From: Xanthobacter dioxanivorans
GTDB lineage: Bacteria > Pseudomonadota > Alphaproteobacteria > Rhizobiales > Xanthobacteraceae
NCBI RefSeq assembly: GCF_016807805.1
Contig: NZ_CP063362.1
Coordinates: forward strand, 1,653,501-1,717,500
Direction: 5' to 3'
Length of the DNA stretch: 64,000 nt
Under the pieces are notes generated by a model. That model was given only the letters and a program-made list of their open reading frames with translations, had not been told where the DNA came from and ran no database searches. The position numbers were made by a program, and so were the translations under genes. This document shows, in pieces, positions 1-8,789 of the stretch (position 1 is the stretch's first letter; the number at the start of each line of letters is the position of its first letter).

Positions 1-678
1 GGGGATGCCGAGCCGGTGGATGGCGCGCATCTGGGACGGGGTGATCTCGCGCTTGAGCCAGGCGAAGCCCTTGCCGGAGTTCAGCCGGGCGCGCGCCTCG
101 GCCACGTTCAGGTCGGGCAGCACCTTGAGCAGGCCCTCCAGCGCCTCGTCGGGATCGATGAGGCGCTTGGGCTCGGCGAACAAGGATGGCGACTTCACGT
201 CGATGGCGACGATGTCGCCGTTGCGGTCGATCACGTCCGGGCGGGCGGAGGACACCGCGTCCGAGCCACGCCCGCGCGTTGCGCCGGGGTCGGAGGTGAA
301 GGCGAGGTGGGCGAGCTGCGCGCCGATGGCGACGAACACGGCGCAGAAGGCCGCCATGATCAGCTTGATTCGCCCGCGCGCCACCGTCTCGGCGTCGCCG
401 CGGCCGATGCCGAGCAGGCCGCGCACCATGTGCCGGCAGCCGCGATATGCGGCTCGGGCCGCCAGGACGGTGATCGCCTGCGCGACGCGCCCGGCGAAGA
501 GGAGGGTGCGGCCGAGGCCGCTCGCGGTGGCGCGGCTGCCCGACGCGATGGAACGCCCGCCGGCGGCGAGCAGATCGGCGGACATGGCGTCGAGGCGCGC
601 GACCACGGGGCCGGCGGCGGTGGCGGCCCGCGCGGCGAAGCCGGAGAGACGGGCGGAAAGGGATGTCTTCTCGACCAT
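1..678 (-). CDS. ftsI: Penicillin-binding protein FtsI (PBP3), N-terminal part
   Basis: This is the septal peptidoglycan transpeptidase of the divisome, cut by the window edge so that only the first 226 codons are visible. A basic, alanine-rich cytoplasmic stretch of about 100 residues comes before one membrane segment (roughly residues 104-126). It is followed by the pedestal start, with the family motif RPDVIDRNG and then GFAWLKREITP, both typical of FtsI. The catalytic Ser, SxN and KTG motifs lie beyond the edge. The ATG at 678 is 10 bases after the ftsL stop, as expected in a dcw operon. The cytoplasmic extension is longer than in enterobacterial FtsI. Confidence 0.9.
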   Translation of the reverse strand, partial: MVEKTSLSARLSGFAARAATAAGPVVARLDAMSADLLAAGGRSIASGSRATASGLGRTLLFAGRVAQAITVLAARAAYRGCRHMVRGLLGIGRGDAETVARGRIKLIMAAFCAVFVAIGAQLAHLAFTSDPGATRGRGSDAVSSARPDVIDRNGDIVAIDVKSPSLFAEPKRLIDPDEALEGLLKVLPDLNVAEARARLNSGKGFAWLKREITPSQMRAIHRLGIP

Positions 679-688
679 GGCGACCTCG

Positions 689-1296
689 TCAGCGGAAACC
701 GGACAGGAAGCCGGGGGGCAGCAGACGCTCCAGGGGATTGGTGGATTCGGGCTGGGGCGCCGGGGCCGCGGCGGGCGGAGCGGCGGGGGCCGGCTGGACC
801 ACCGGCGCGGGACGCGGCGCCTGCGGCCGGGGTGCCGCCGCCGCGCTCGCGGACGGCTTCGGCGGGGTGGCGGGCCTGAGCGCGGAGGTCGCGGGCACGG
901 TGGCGCCCCCGAGCTGGTGGGCGCGGTCGGCGAGGCTGCCGGCTTGCCGGTGGAGGAGGTGACGAGCGGGGCGTCCACCAGGGCCTCGATCATGCCGCCG
1001 ATGCCGTCCGAGTTGCCGCCCGGCTTCTCGGGCAGGTCGTCGAGGCTGGAGATGGAATCCACGTCGAGGCGCTTCATGTCGAGGTGCCGCTCGGCGAGCC
1101 CCTGGATGTAGACGGGCGAGGTGCGGCGCGCCCACTCGGCCTTCATGAGGGACATGGCATCGCGCTCCTTGCGGATGCCGGCGCGCAGGGTGGCCAGGCG
1201 CTCGGCTTCGGCGGTGGAGGCGTATTTCAGCTGGTAGACCACCGCGGCGGTCACCAGCAGCGCGACGATCATCACGACGTTGGCGACACGAAACAT
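689..1296 (-). CDS. ftsL: Cell division protein FtsL (frameshifted)
   Basis: This is a small bitopic divisome protein, placed between rsmH and ftsI as usual. The N-terminus MFRVANVVMIVALLVTAAVV is one membrane segment. It is followed by a helical stretch with the alphaproteobacterial FtsL signature (YQLKY, RKERD, EWARRTSP, IQGLAERHLD). After about residue 130 the original frame becomes arginine/proline nonsense and runs without a stop into ftsI. The adjacent frame gives a natural Pro/Ala-rich tail ending NPLERLLPPGFLSGFR and a stop at 689. One extra base in the C run at 906-910 joins the two parts. The start at 1296 follows the rsmH stop by 5 bases. Identity is firm and the break is probably a sequence error. 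Confidence 0.82.
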
Positions 1297-1301
1297 CTGT
1301 C

Positions 1302-2339
1302 CTAGCGTCTCCGCCCGTGGCGTTGCGGTGGTGGGGCGGGAAGAAGCCCCATCAGGTCACCGCCCGGATGCGCCGGGGCCTCCGTGCGCTCGGCCGCGCG
1401 AAGCTTCGCGGACCTTGCACGCGGATTTCCTGCCACTTCGTCGGGGCCGGCTTCCACCGCACCCTTCGCCACGAGGCGGAAGGAGGGCTCCGGCCCTTCC
1501 GCTTGCGGCATGTGGCGCGAGGCGGATGGTGCCTTTGCCCGGTGTGACAGAAAAGTCTTAACGATCCTGTCCTCGAGGGAATGGAAGGTGACCACCACCA
1601 GCCGTCCCCCCGGGGCCAGCGCCCGCTCGGCGGCCGCCAGCGCCCGTACCAGCTCGTCCAGCTCCTCGTTCACCGCGATGCGCAGGGCCTGAAACGTGCG
1701 GGTGGCGGGATGGATCTCGCCGGGCTTGGCCCAGACGACGCGCGACACGATCTCGGCCAATTGCGCGGTGCGGGTGATGGGCGCCTCGGCCCGCGCCTTC
1801 ACGATGGCCTTGGCGATGGCGCGCGATTGCCGCTCTTCCCCCAGCGACCAGATGACATGGGCGAGGCTGACCTCGTCGAGCTCGGCCACCAGGTCGGCGG
1901 CGGAGGGGCCGGCATCGCCCATGCGCATGTCGAGGGGGCCGTCGCGGCGGAAGGAGAAGCCGCGCTCCGCCTCGTCGAGCTGCATGGAGGAGACGCCGAT
2001 GTCGAGGACCACGCCGTCGAGGGGGCCGAAGTTCGCCTCTTCGGCCAGCGCGTCGAGCCGGGAGAAGCGGTCCTGGGCGAGGACGAGGCGGCCGGCGGAC
2101 GCGGCGACGAGGCCCTGTCCCGCCGCGATGGCGGTGGGGTCGCGGTCGATGGCGAGCACGCGGCAGTCGGCGGCGGCGAGGATCGCCCGCGTGTAGCCTC
2201 CCGCGCCGAAGGTGCCGTCCACGTAGCGGCCGGCGTCCTTCGGCGCGAGATGCGCGAGGACTTCGGCGAGCATCACGGGCAGATGACGGGCCGGTCCGCC
2301 AGCGGCGTCGGCAGGGCCCACGCCGTGGCCCGTCGTCAT
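1302..2339 (-). CDS. rsmH: 16S rRNA (cytosine(1402)-N(4))-methyltransferase RsmH
   Basis: RsmH (MraW) methylates N4 of C1402 in 16S rRNA using S-adenosylmethionine. The 345-residue protein carries [10 protein letters not shown], then the SAM-binding [15 protein letters not shown] and the acidic DRDPTA. Next come [19 protein letters not shown], the family fingerprint, and [13 protein letters not shown] near the C-terminus. Length and motif order are normal. The ATG at 2339 overlaps the mraZ stop by 4 bases (ATGA), which fixes the start and suggests translational coupling. Confidence 0.96.
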   Translation of the reverse strand: MTTGHGVGPADAAGGPARHLPVMLAEVLAHLAPKDAGRYVDGTFGAGGYTRAILAAADCRVLAIDRDPTAIAAGQGLVAASAGRLVLAQDRFSRLDALAEEANFGPLDGVVLDIGVSSMQLDEAERGFSFRRDGPLDMRMGDAGPSAADLVAELDEVSLAHVIWSLGEERQSRAIAKAIVKARAEAPITRTAQLAEIVSRVVWAKPGEIHPATRTFQALRIAVNEELDELVRALAAAERALAPGGRLVVVTFHSLEDRIVKTFLSHRAKAPSASRHMPQAEGPEPSFRLVAKGAVEAGPDEVAGNPRARSAKLRAAERTEAPAHPGGDLMGLLPAPPPQRHGRRR

Positions 2340-2809
2340 GCCCCGGTGCTCCCCGGGTCCTGCGCTTGGGAGCCGATGGCCCGGCGCAGCTCGCGCACCC
2401 TTCGGGTGGCCTCCGCGAGATGCGCCTTTAGCCGCTCCGGTTCCCAGATCCGGAACTTGTGCCCGAGCCCCACGAAGGCCACCTCGCCGGCGACCCCCGC
2501 GTGGGACTTGAGGGTTTCGGTCAGCACCACCCGGCCTTCCGGGTCGATGCGCAGGGTCTCGCTGGTGCCGTAGAGGGCGGCGGCCAGCTCCTCGCGCGCC
2601 TCCGAATAAGGCGGATAGCGCCCGATCAGGGCGTCGATCTCGCCGATGAGCCGGTTTCCGCCCGCATCCAGCGCGGGCTCGGCAAGGCTCGGATGGCAAT
2701 AGAGGCCGTCCGCGCCGTCCTTGGCCAGCACCGTGCGGTAGGGCGCGGGGATGGAGACCCGGCCCTTGGCGTCGAGGCGCATCGTGTAGGTGGACACGAA
2801 GCGGTCCAT
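2336..2809 (-). CDS. mraZ: Transcriptional regulator MraZ
   Basis: MraZ is the first gene of the dcw cluster and, in characterised species, a repressor of it. The protein has two SpoVT/AbrB-like halves: [16 protein letters not shown] near the N-terminus and [15 protein letters not shown] in the middle. Together they form the swapped-hairpin DNA-binding ring. At 157 residues it is of normal size. It lies directly downstream of four evenly spaced TGGG boxes (2889-2922), the expected MraZ binding pattern, so autoregulation is likely. Confidence 0.95.
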   Translation of the reverse strand: MDRFVSTYTMRLDAKGRVSIPAPYRTVLAKDGADGLYCHPSLAEPALDAGGNRLIGEIDALIGRYPPYSEAREELAAALYGTSETLRIDPEGRVVLTETLKSHAGVAGEVAFVGLGHKFRIWEPERLKAHLAEATRRVRELRRAIGSQAQDPGSTGA

Positions 2810-2888
2810 GGCGCCCGGGTGCCCCTTCTTGCGGCGGCCGGCCTCTCGGTACCGTCCGCGCGACGGCGAGAGCCGTCCAACGTGTTCT

Positions 2889-2922
2889 TGGGTGATAATG
2901 GGCTAACATGGGATCTGATGGG
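2889..2922. promoter_or_regulatory. MraZ operator: four TGGG boxes, with dcw promoter candidate
   Basis: TGGG occurs at 2889, 2899, 2909 and 2919 on the plus strand, exactly 10 bp apart, which is the TGGGN plus 5-nt-spacer arrangement known for MraZ. The array is 80 to 113 bp upstream of the mraZ ATG. On the minus strand TTGACG (2928-2923) is a plausible -35 element. The -10 would fall inside the boxes around 2901-2907, so a bound MraZ ring would cover the promoter. The boxes are directly visible. The promoter assignment is inferred. Confidence 0.8.
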
Positions 2923-2956
2923 CGTCAACGGAACGACGGTGAGTGACCGTGTCCCG

Positions 2957-3047
2957 GTTTGAAAACACGGGTCTCGCCTTCCACTGCGCCGGAGACCCCT
3001 CTCCCGCCTGCCGGGGGAAGGGGCGCGGCACAGCGCCGTTTTCAAAC
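2957..3047. repeat. Palindromic intergenic element
   Basis: GTTTGAAAAC (2957-2966) and its exact reverse complement GTTTTCAAAC (3038-3047) bracket a GC-rich centre. A second nested pair, GGGTCTC and GAGACCC, lies inside. The central CTCTCCCGCCTGCCGGGGGAA resembles the loops of common REP-type elements. It lies between the divergent mraZ and cyclase genes. It could be a repeat or a structured transcript end, and no function is shown. Confidence 0.5.
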
Positions 3048-3190
3048 TGAGACCCCCCCACGGGGCAGCGGCGTGCGCAGAGCCCCCCGCCGCTGCCCCG
3101 TGGGCAGGCGCCCGGCCGGGACGGACCGCCTTTTCCCCTTTCCCCGAAACGCGCTAGGCTCGCGCGCTCACAACGGAATCCGCCCGCCAC

Positions 3191-5383
3191 ATGTGGTCCC
3201 GCCTCTACTGGCTCGCCGTGGGCGGCCCGCTCGCCGCCGGCCTCGTCCTTATGGGCGCCGATCCCGGCCCCCTGGCCGATGCGCGTAACGGCCTGTTCGA
3301 TCTCTACCAGCGCGCCGCGCCGCGCCCCTATGATCCGGATCTTCCGGTGCGCATCGTTGACGTGGACGAGGCCTCGCTGGCCCGCATCGGCCAGTGGCCA
3401 TGGCCGCGCGCCACCATCGCGGCGCTGCTCGACCGCCTCGCCGGCCTTGGAGCGGGCGCCATCGCCTTCGACATGGTCTTCTCCGAGCCAGACCGCCTCG
3501 ACCCCGTCGCGGTGGCCGCCCTCCTGCCCGAGGAGGTCCGCGCGCCGGTGGTGGCCGCCCTGGTCGGCCGGGAGGGGAACGACGCGCGCTTCGCCGGGGT
3601 GCTGGCCGCCAGCCCCTCGGTCCTCGGCGCGGTGCTGACCGACGCCCAAACAGGGACCAAGGCCGGCGGGGCCTATCCGGCCAAATGGGGCCTCGCCAGC
3701 GCCGGCGACGATCCCCTCGCCTTCGTGCCGCGCTTTTCCGGAGCCGTCGCGCCGCTGCCGGTGCTGGCCGAGGCGGCCAAGGGCATCGGTGCGCTCAACT
3801 GGCTGCCGGACCGCGACCAGGTGGTGCGTCGGGTGCCGCTGCTGCTCGGCCTCGAAGGCAAGCTCGTGCCGGGCCTCGGGGCCGAGGCGCTGCGGGTGGC
3901 GCAGGGGGCGTCCACCTATGTGGTGCGGGCCTCCAATGCCAGCGGCGACGCCGGCTTCGGCACCAGATCGGGCATCACCGCTGTGAAGATCGGCGCCCTC
4001 GACGTGCCCACCGACGCCATGGGGGAGGTGCGGGTGCGCTTTTCTCCCACCGATCCGCGGCGCTTCCTGTCCGCCGCCGCCGTGCTCGACGGCACGGTGG
4101 CGCGCGATGAGGTGGAAGGCCGCATCATCCTGGTGGGCACCAGCGCCGCCGGGCTCATGGACACGCGGGCGACGCCCCTCGATGCGGCGGTGGCGGGGGT
4201 GGAGATCCAGGCCCAGCTCATCGAGCACGTGATCACCGGCGCCGGTCTCGCCCGGCCGGACTGGGCGCGCGGGGCGGAGATGGTGCTCACCGCCGTGCTC
4301 GGCGTCCTCCTCGCTCTGGTGCTGCCGCGGGTTTCGGCGGTGACGGCGGGGCTCGCCGGCGTGCTGGTGCTGGCGGCGCTGGGGGCCGGCGCCTGGTTCG
4401 CCTTCACCCGGCTCGACCTGCTGCTCGACCCCATGGGGCCCGGCGCGGCGGTGCTGGGAGTCTATCTCCTCGGCGTGCTGGCGCTTTATCGCGACGAGCA
4501 GCAGCAGAAGAAGTGGGTGCGCTCGGTGTTCGGCCGCTTCGTATCGCCCAAGGTGGTGGAGCGCCTCGCGGAAAATCCCGAGCGCCTCGTCCTCGGCGGC
4601 GAGACGCGGGAGATCACCATCCTGTTCTGCGACCTGCGCGACTTCACCTCCCTGTCGGAGACCATGGACGCCCAGGCCCTCACCCGCTTCATGAACGCCT
4701 ACCTCACCCCCATGACCGAGGTGGTGCTGAGCCACGGGGGGACCATCGACAAATATATCGGCGACGCCATCATGGCCTTCTGGAATGCGCCGATGGACGA
4801 TCCCCACCACGCCCGCAACGCCGCCGCCTGCGCGCTGGCCATGTCCCGGCGGCTCGACGCCCTGAACGAGGACTGGCGCCGCGCGGCGGAGGCGGCCGGC
4901 CGGCCCTATGCCCCGGTGCGCTGCGGCATCGGTCTCGCCACCGGGCCGTGCTGCGTGGGCAATCTGGGTTCCGATCAGCGGCTCGAATACTCCTGCCTCG
5001 GCGACGACGTGAACCTCGCCTCACGCATCGAGGGGGCGACGAAATCCATGCGCGTGGACATCCTCGTCTCCGAGGCGACCCGCGACGCGGCCGCCGGCCT
5101 CGCCTTCATCGAGGCGGACATGCTGATGCTGAAGGGCAAGTCGCGGGCGAGCCAGCTCCACCTTCTCGCCGGCGACGCCGCCTTCGCCATCTCCGACGAC
5201 TTCGCGGCGCTGGCGCGCGACCATGCCGCGCTCATGTCGGCCTACGGCGCCGGTGACTTCGCGGCCGCCGGCGCGCTGGCGGCGGCGCTGGAGCACAACT
5301 GCCCGCCGCGCCTCTCCCGCTTCTATGCCCTTTATGCCGAGCGCAGCCGCGAGGGCCGCGAGGTGCCCTCGGCAAGTGCCTGA
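3191..5383 (+). CDS. CHASE2-domain adenylate/guanylate cyclase
   Basis: This is a class III nucleotide cyclase of 730 residues. An N-terminal membrane segment (about 5-23) is followed by an extracytoplasmic CHASE2 sensor domain (about 40-345, with the typical GAIAFDMVFSEPDR). Further membrane segments (about 360-433) follow, then a cytosolic catalytic domain (about 473-655). Both metal aspartates are present (D481 in FCDLRDFT, D525 in YIGDAIMAF), as are the transition-state Asn608 and Arg612 in DDVNLASR, so it should be active and most likely makes cAMP. It is followed by an ABC-type protein and a cyclic-nucleotide-binding protein on the same strand. A possible -10 (CTAGGCT, 3154) lies about 30 bases before the ATG. 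Confidence 0.9.
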   Translation: MWSRLYWLAVGGPLAAGLVLMGADPGPLADARNGLFDLYQRAAPRPYDPDLPVRIVDVDEASLARIGQWPWPRATIAALLDRLAGLGAGAIAFDMVFSEPDRLDPVAVAALLPEEVRAPVVAALVGREGNDARFAGVLAASPSVLGAVLTDAQTGTKAGGAYPAKWGLASAGDDPLAFVPRFSGAVAPLPVLAEAAKGIGALNWLPDRDQVVRRVPLLLGLEGKLVPGLGAEALRVAQGASTYVVRASNASGDAGFGTRSGITAVKIGALDVPTDAMGEVRVRFSPTDPRRFLSAAAVLDGTVARDEVEGRIILVGTSAAGLMDTRATPLDAAVAGVEIQAQLIEHVITGAGLARPDWARGAEMVLTAVLGVLLALVLPRVSAVTAGLAGVLVLAALGAGAWFAFTRLDLLLDPMGPGAAVLGVYLLGVLALYRDEQQQKKWVRSVFGRFVSPKVVERLAENPERLVLGGETREITILFCDLRDFTSLSETMDAQALTRFMNAYLTPMTEVVLSHGGTIDKYIGDAIMAFWNAPMDDPHHARNAAACALAMSRRLDALNEDWRRAAEAAGRPYAPVRCGIGLATGPCCVGNLGSDQRLEYSCLGDDVNLASRIEGATKSMRVDILVSEATRDAAAGLAFIEADMLMLKGKSRASQLHLLAGDAAFAISDDFAALARDHAALMSAYGAGDFAAAGALAAALEHNCPPRLSRFYALYAERSREGREVPSASA

Positions 5384-5446
5384 GATCCATGCGTTTGACG
5401 CGGTTTTGCGCTTGCCAACCGGGAGCGTCCCCAGCAAGAAGGTTGC

Positions 5447-8122
5447 ATGAGCGGCGCGGACCCCACGTCACCTTCCGACGGAACGGACCCTTCGGCGCAC
5501 GGCGGGACGGGCCCGGCCCGCGCCATGCCGCGCGCCATGCTCACCTATCTCTGGCGGGCGGCACCGGCGAGCCACATCAAGCTGTTCGCGCTGGTGCTGC
5601 TGCTGCTGCCCTTCAACTACGCCTCGCTCGAGCTGCCGCGCCTCATCGTGAACGGCGTGACCGACGCCATCGGCGGCACGGTCCCCCGCCTCCTCGCCTT
5701 CGACCTTGCCTTGCCGGATTTTCTCGGCGGGGCGAGGTTCTACAGCTTTCCCGGCTTCGAGGTGACTGCCTTCGGGCTTCTGGCGGGCCTGGCCCTGGTG
5801 CTGTTCGCCCTCCAGCTCATCCAGCAGCACATCTCCCGGCTGATCGAGATGGCGAAGGCGCGGCTCGGCGAGCGCATCTTGGTGGGCCTGCGCCGCCAGC
5901 TGTTCGACATCATCCAGCGGCTGCGCCCCGAGGCGCCCATGAAGAGCAAGGCCCTGGAAGTGGGCAACATGCTGCGGTTCGAGGTGGGGCCCATCGCCCC
6001 CTTCGCCGGCATGGCCTTCGCCCAGCCGCTGAAATCGGCCGGCCTCATCGGCTCGGCGACGCTGCTGATCTTCACCCAGAACGCGGCGCTGGGCGCCTGC
6101 GCCATCGGCATCCTGGCGCTGAACCACGTGCTGCTCGGCATCCAGCGCCGCGACAACGAGAAGAAGCTGCAGATCTACCAGCGCGAGGCCGTGGCCCTCG
6201 GCAAACGCGTCATGTCCGGCATCGACCGGCTGCCCCTCGTCCACGGCTTCGCCACCAGCCCCTTCGAGCGCGCCGAGGTGGACGGCCGCCTCGCCATCGT
6301 CTCCGAGGCGAGCCTCGACATGAAGCGGCAGAACGCCACCGACCGCATCCTCAACCTGCTGATGTCGGACGTGCCCACCCTGGTCTTCTATTCGGTGGGC
6401 GGATGGCTCGCGTTGTCGGGCGCCATCAATATCGGCCAGCTGGTGGCGGTGGTGGCCGCCTACGGCCAGATTCCCGAGCCGCTCAAGGAGCTGATTGACT
6501 GGGACGAGAAGCGCGTGGTGGCGCAGGTGCGCTACGACTTCGCCCGTTATTATCTGGAAACCCGCGAGGTCTGGCCCGAGGGGGTGCAGGACGTCGCCGA
6601 GGGGCCGGAGCCCGCCTTCGACGGTTCCATCAAGGTGGCCGACCTCGGCATCGTCGATCCGGCGGGCGGGGCGCTGGTGGATGGGGTGAGCTTCGACGTC
6701 GCGGCCGGACGCGCCGTGGCGCTGAAGGGTCCAGATGCCGGCGGCAAGCACGCGGTGGCCAAGGTATGCGGGCGCGCCATCTCGCTCTACAGCGGCACGG
6801 TGCGCGTCGGCGGGCACGATCTTGCCAGCATGTCCGAGGGGCTCTACGGCCGGCACGTGGCCTATGCGGGCGGCGACCCCATCGTGATCAACGGCACGCT
6901 GCGGGAGAACCTCGCCTGCGCCCTGCTCCGCCGGCCCCGTCGGACGACGGGGGAGGCCGCCGACCTTGCGGCCATGGGCGCCCGCGATGCGGCCGACCTC
7001 GACCAGCGCGCGCTCGCCGCCTTGTCGCTCGCCGGCCTCGGCGACCTCGTGGTGCGGCTGGGGCTGGAGCGGCGGCTCGATCCCGAACGGGAGAGCGCGC
7101 TCACCTCGCGCCTCGTCTCGCAGCGCGCCGCCGTCACCGACGCGGTGGCACGCCGGCAGACGCAGACCGGGCGCGTGCTGATGGAGCCGTTCCGCTTCGC
7201 CGCCTTCAACCGGTGGATGACGCTCGCCGAGAACATCCTGTTCGCCACCCCGCTGAACGACGGGCGCGGGGCCTCCTCCCTGCTCGCCGATCCGGGACTT
7301 GGCCCGCAGCTGACCAAGATCGGCCTCGCCGGGGACCTGCCGCGCTTCGGCCGGGCCGCGCTCGGCATCCTCGTGGACCTGGCCGGCGGGCCGGAGGAGC
7401 TGGCGGGCATCGACACCAAGGGCCTGCTGCGGGCCGAGGAGATGCGCGCCGCCGGGCGCATCGCCGCCCGCGCCGTGGAGGAGATGACCACCGGGGAGCG
7501 GGCGCTGCTCGTGCGCATCGCCGGGCGCTATTGCGAGCCGCGCCACCGCTTCGGCCTGCTGGACGAGGCGTGGCAGGAGCGGACGCTGGCGGCGCGGGCG
7601 CATCTGGCGCACGTCACCGAGGTGTCGGGCATCCGCCTCGCCCGCTACCAGCCGGATGCCTATTGCCAGGCCCTCACCGTGCGCGACAACCTGCTGTTCG
7701 GCCGCATCGCCGCCGACCGGGCGGGGGCGGCCGCCGCGGTGGACGAGATCGTGCGCGAATGCCTGGCGCAGGAAGGCCTCATCGGGCAGGTGGAGCGGCT
7801 CTGCCTCGACGTGACGGTGGGCGAGGGCGGGCTGCCGCTCTCCGCCGCCGAGCGCGGCAAGCTGACGCTGGCGCGCTGCCTGCTCGCCGATCCCGACATC
7901 CTGGTGATCGACGATGCGCTGGTGCCGCTCGCCCCGGCGGAACAGAGCACCCTCATCGACGCGGTGCTCGCCCGGCGCACTGGACGCACCACGCTCGTCG
8001 TCCTAGATGCGGGAGAGCCGCTGCATCTGTTCCGCGAGGTCATCGTGATGACCCACGGCCAGATCGAGCGCATCGAGGAGCCCGGTGCGGGGGCAGTGTC
8101 GCCACAGGCGGCCCGGGCCTGA
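5447..8122 (+). CDS. ABC transporter-like fusion protein with degenerate ATPase motifs
   Basis: This 891-residue protein has an ABC exporter-type membrane domain (about 40-345) fused to an extended nucleotide-binding region. The ATPase motifs are all weakened. Walker A is GPDAGGKH (428-435), with His where Ser or Thr binds Mg. The signature is LSAAERGK (from 798), Walker B is ILVIDDAL (818-825) with Asp in place of the catalytic Glu, and the H-loop histidine is absent (VVLDAGE). About 370 residues separate Walker A and the signature, against roughly 100 normally. A motif of the type TLRENL recurs three times (NGTLRENLA, MTLAENILF, LTVRDNLLF). It may be a regulatory or non-hydrolysing ABC protein, and the substrate is unknown. 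It is probably co-transcribed with the cyclase 63 bases upstream. Confidence 0.78.
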   Translation: MSGADPTSPSDGTDPSAHGGTGPARAMPRAMLTYLWRAAPASHIKLFALVLLLLPFNYASLELPRLIVNGVTDAIGGTVPRLLAFDLALPDFLGGARFYSFPGFEVTAFGLLAGLALVLFALQLIQQHISRLIEMAKARLGERILVGLRRQLFDIIQRLRPEAPMKSKALEVGNMLRFEVGPIAPFAGMAFAQPLKSAGLIGSATLLIFTQNAALGACAIGILALNHVLLGIQRRDNEKKLQIYQREAVALGKRVMSGIDRLPLVHGFATSPFERAEVDGRLAIVSEASLDMKRQNATDRILNLLMSDVPTLVFYSVGGWLALSGAINIGQLVAVVAAYGQIPEPLKELIDWDEKRVVAQVRYDFARYYLETREVWPEGVQDVAEGPEPAFDGSIKVADLGIVDPAGGALVDGVSFDVAAGRAVALKGPDAGGKHAVAKVCGRAISLYSGTVRVGGHDLASMSEGLYGRHVAYAGGDPIVINGTLRENLACALLRRPRRTTGEAADLAAMGARDAADLDQRALAALSLAGLGDLVVRLGLERRLDPERESALTSRLVSQRAAVTDAVARRQTQTGRVLMEPFRFAAFNRWMTLAENILFATPLNDGRGASSLLADPGLGPQLTKIGLAGDLPRFGRAALGILVDLAGGPEELAGIDTKGLLRAEEMRAAGRIAARAVEEMTTGERALLVRIAGRYCEPRHRFGLLDEAWQERTLAARAHLAHVTEVSGIRLARYQPDAYCQALTVRDNLLFGRIAADRAGAAAAVDEIVRECLAQEGLIGQVERLCLDVTVGEGGLPLSAAERGKLTLARCLLADPDILVIDDALVPLAPAEQSTLIDAVLARRTGRTTLVVLDAGEPLHLFREVIVMTHGQIERIEEPGAGAVSPQAARA

Positions 8123-8182
8123 GGAGAAGACCATGTGTCCGTCGCGCGGTGCGCGTGGACCATCTGCGGGAGGAATGCCCCC

Positions 8183-8626
8183 ATGAGCATCGAGGACGAG
8201 GCGCGGACACTGGCCCGCATCCCCATGTTCCGCGATCTCGAGCCGAGCCAGCTGCGGCTGCTCGCCTTTTCCGCCAGCCGGCTCGACGTGGCGGCGGGCG
8301 ATGTGCTGTTCCACCAGGGTGACGTGCCGGATGCCGCCTATGTGGTGCTCGACGGGACGGCGGTGATCGAGGTGGCGGCGGGCGGCGCCGCGCACGAGGT
8401 GGCGCGGCTCGGTCGCGACACGGTGGTGGGCGAGATGGGCGTGCTCACCGGCGAGCCGCGCACCGCCACGGTGCGCGCCGGCGACCCCATGAGCGTCCTG
8501 CGCATCGAGACCGATCTCTTCCTGTCGCTGCTCGACAAGACCCCCTCCCTCGCCCGCTCGGTGCTGCGCGACCTCGCCATGAGGCTCCAGCAGACGACGC
8601 AGGCCCTGGTGCGGGCGCGCGGCTGA
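8183..8626 (+). CDS. Cyclic nucleotide-binding domain protein
   Basis: A 147-residue single-domain protein of the CAP effector fold. It has the beta-roll pattern [20 protein letters not shown] and the phosphate-binding cassette region [19 protein letters not shown], whose G-E...R-T-A matches ligand-binding members. There is no helix-turn-helix, so it is not a CRP-type transcription factor. The ATG at 8183 is preceded by GGGAGGA at good distance. It comes third after the cyclase and ABC genes and is the obvious local reader of the cyclic nucleotide, possibly acting on the ABC protein. That link is inferred. Confidence 0.85.
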   Translation: MSIEDEARTLARIPMFRDLEPSQLRLLAFSASRLDVAAGDVLFHQGDVPDAAYVVLDGTAVIEVAAGGAAHEVARLGRDTVVGEMGVLTGEPRTATVRAGDPMSVLRIETDLFLSLLDKTPSLARSVLRDLAMRLQQTTQALVRARG

Positions 8627-8789
8627 TGCCCAGCGAGGCACGGACCCCGGAGGGCACGGGTTCCGGGAGCAGGCATATGGTCGGCATCGCCGGGCCGTGA
8701 GCCGGCAAATCCGATTGTTTCGCCCGTCCCTTGCGTCCCGTAACGGCAAGCGTCACCATGCCGCGCCATTCTTCCTGGGGGGTATCGGG

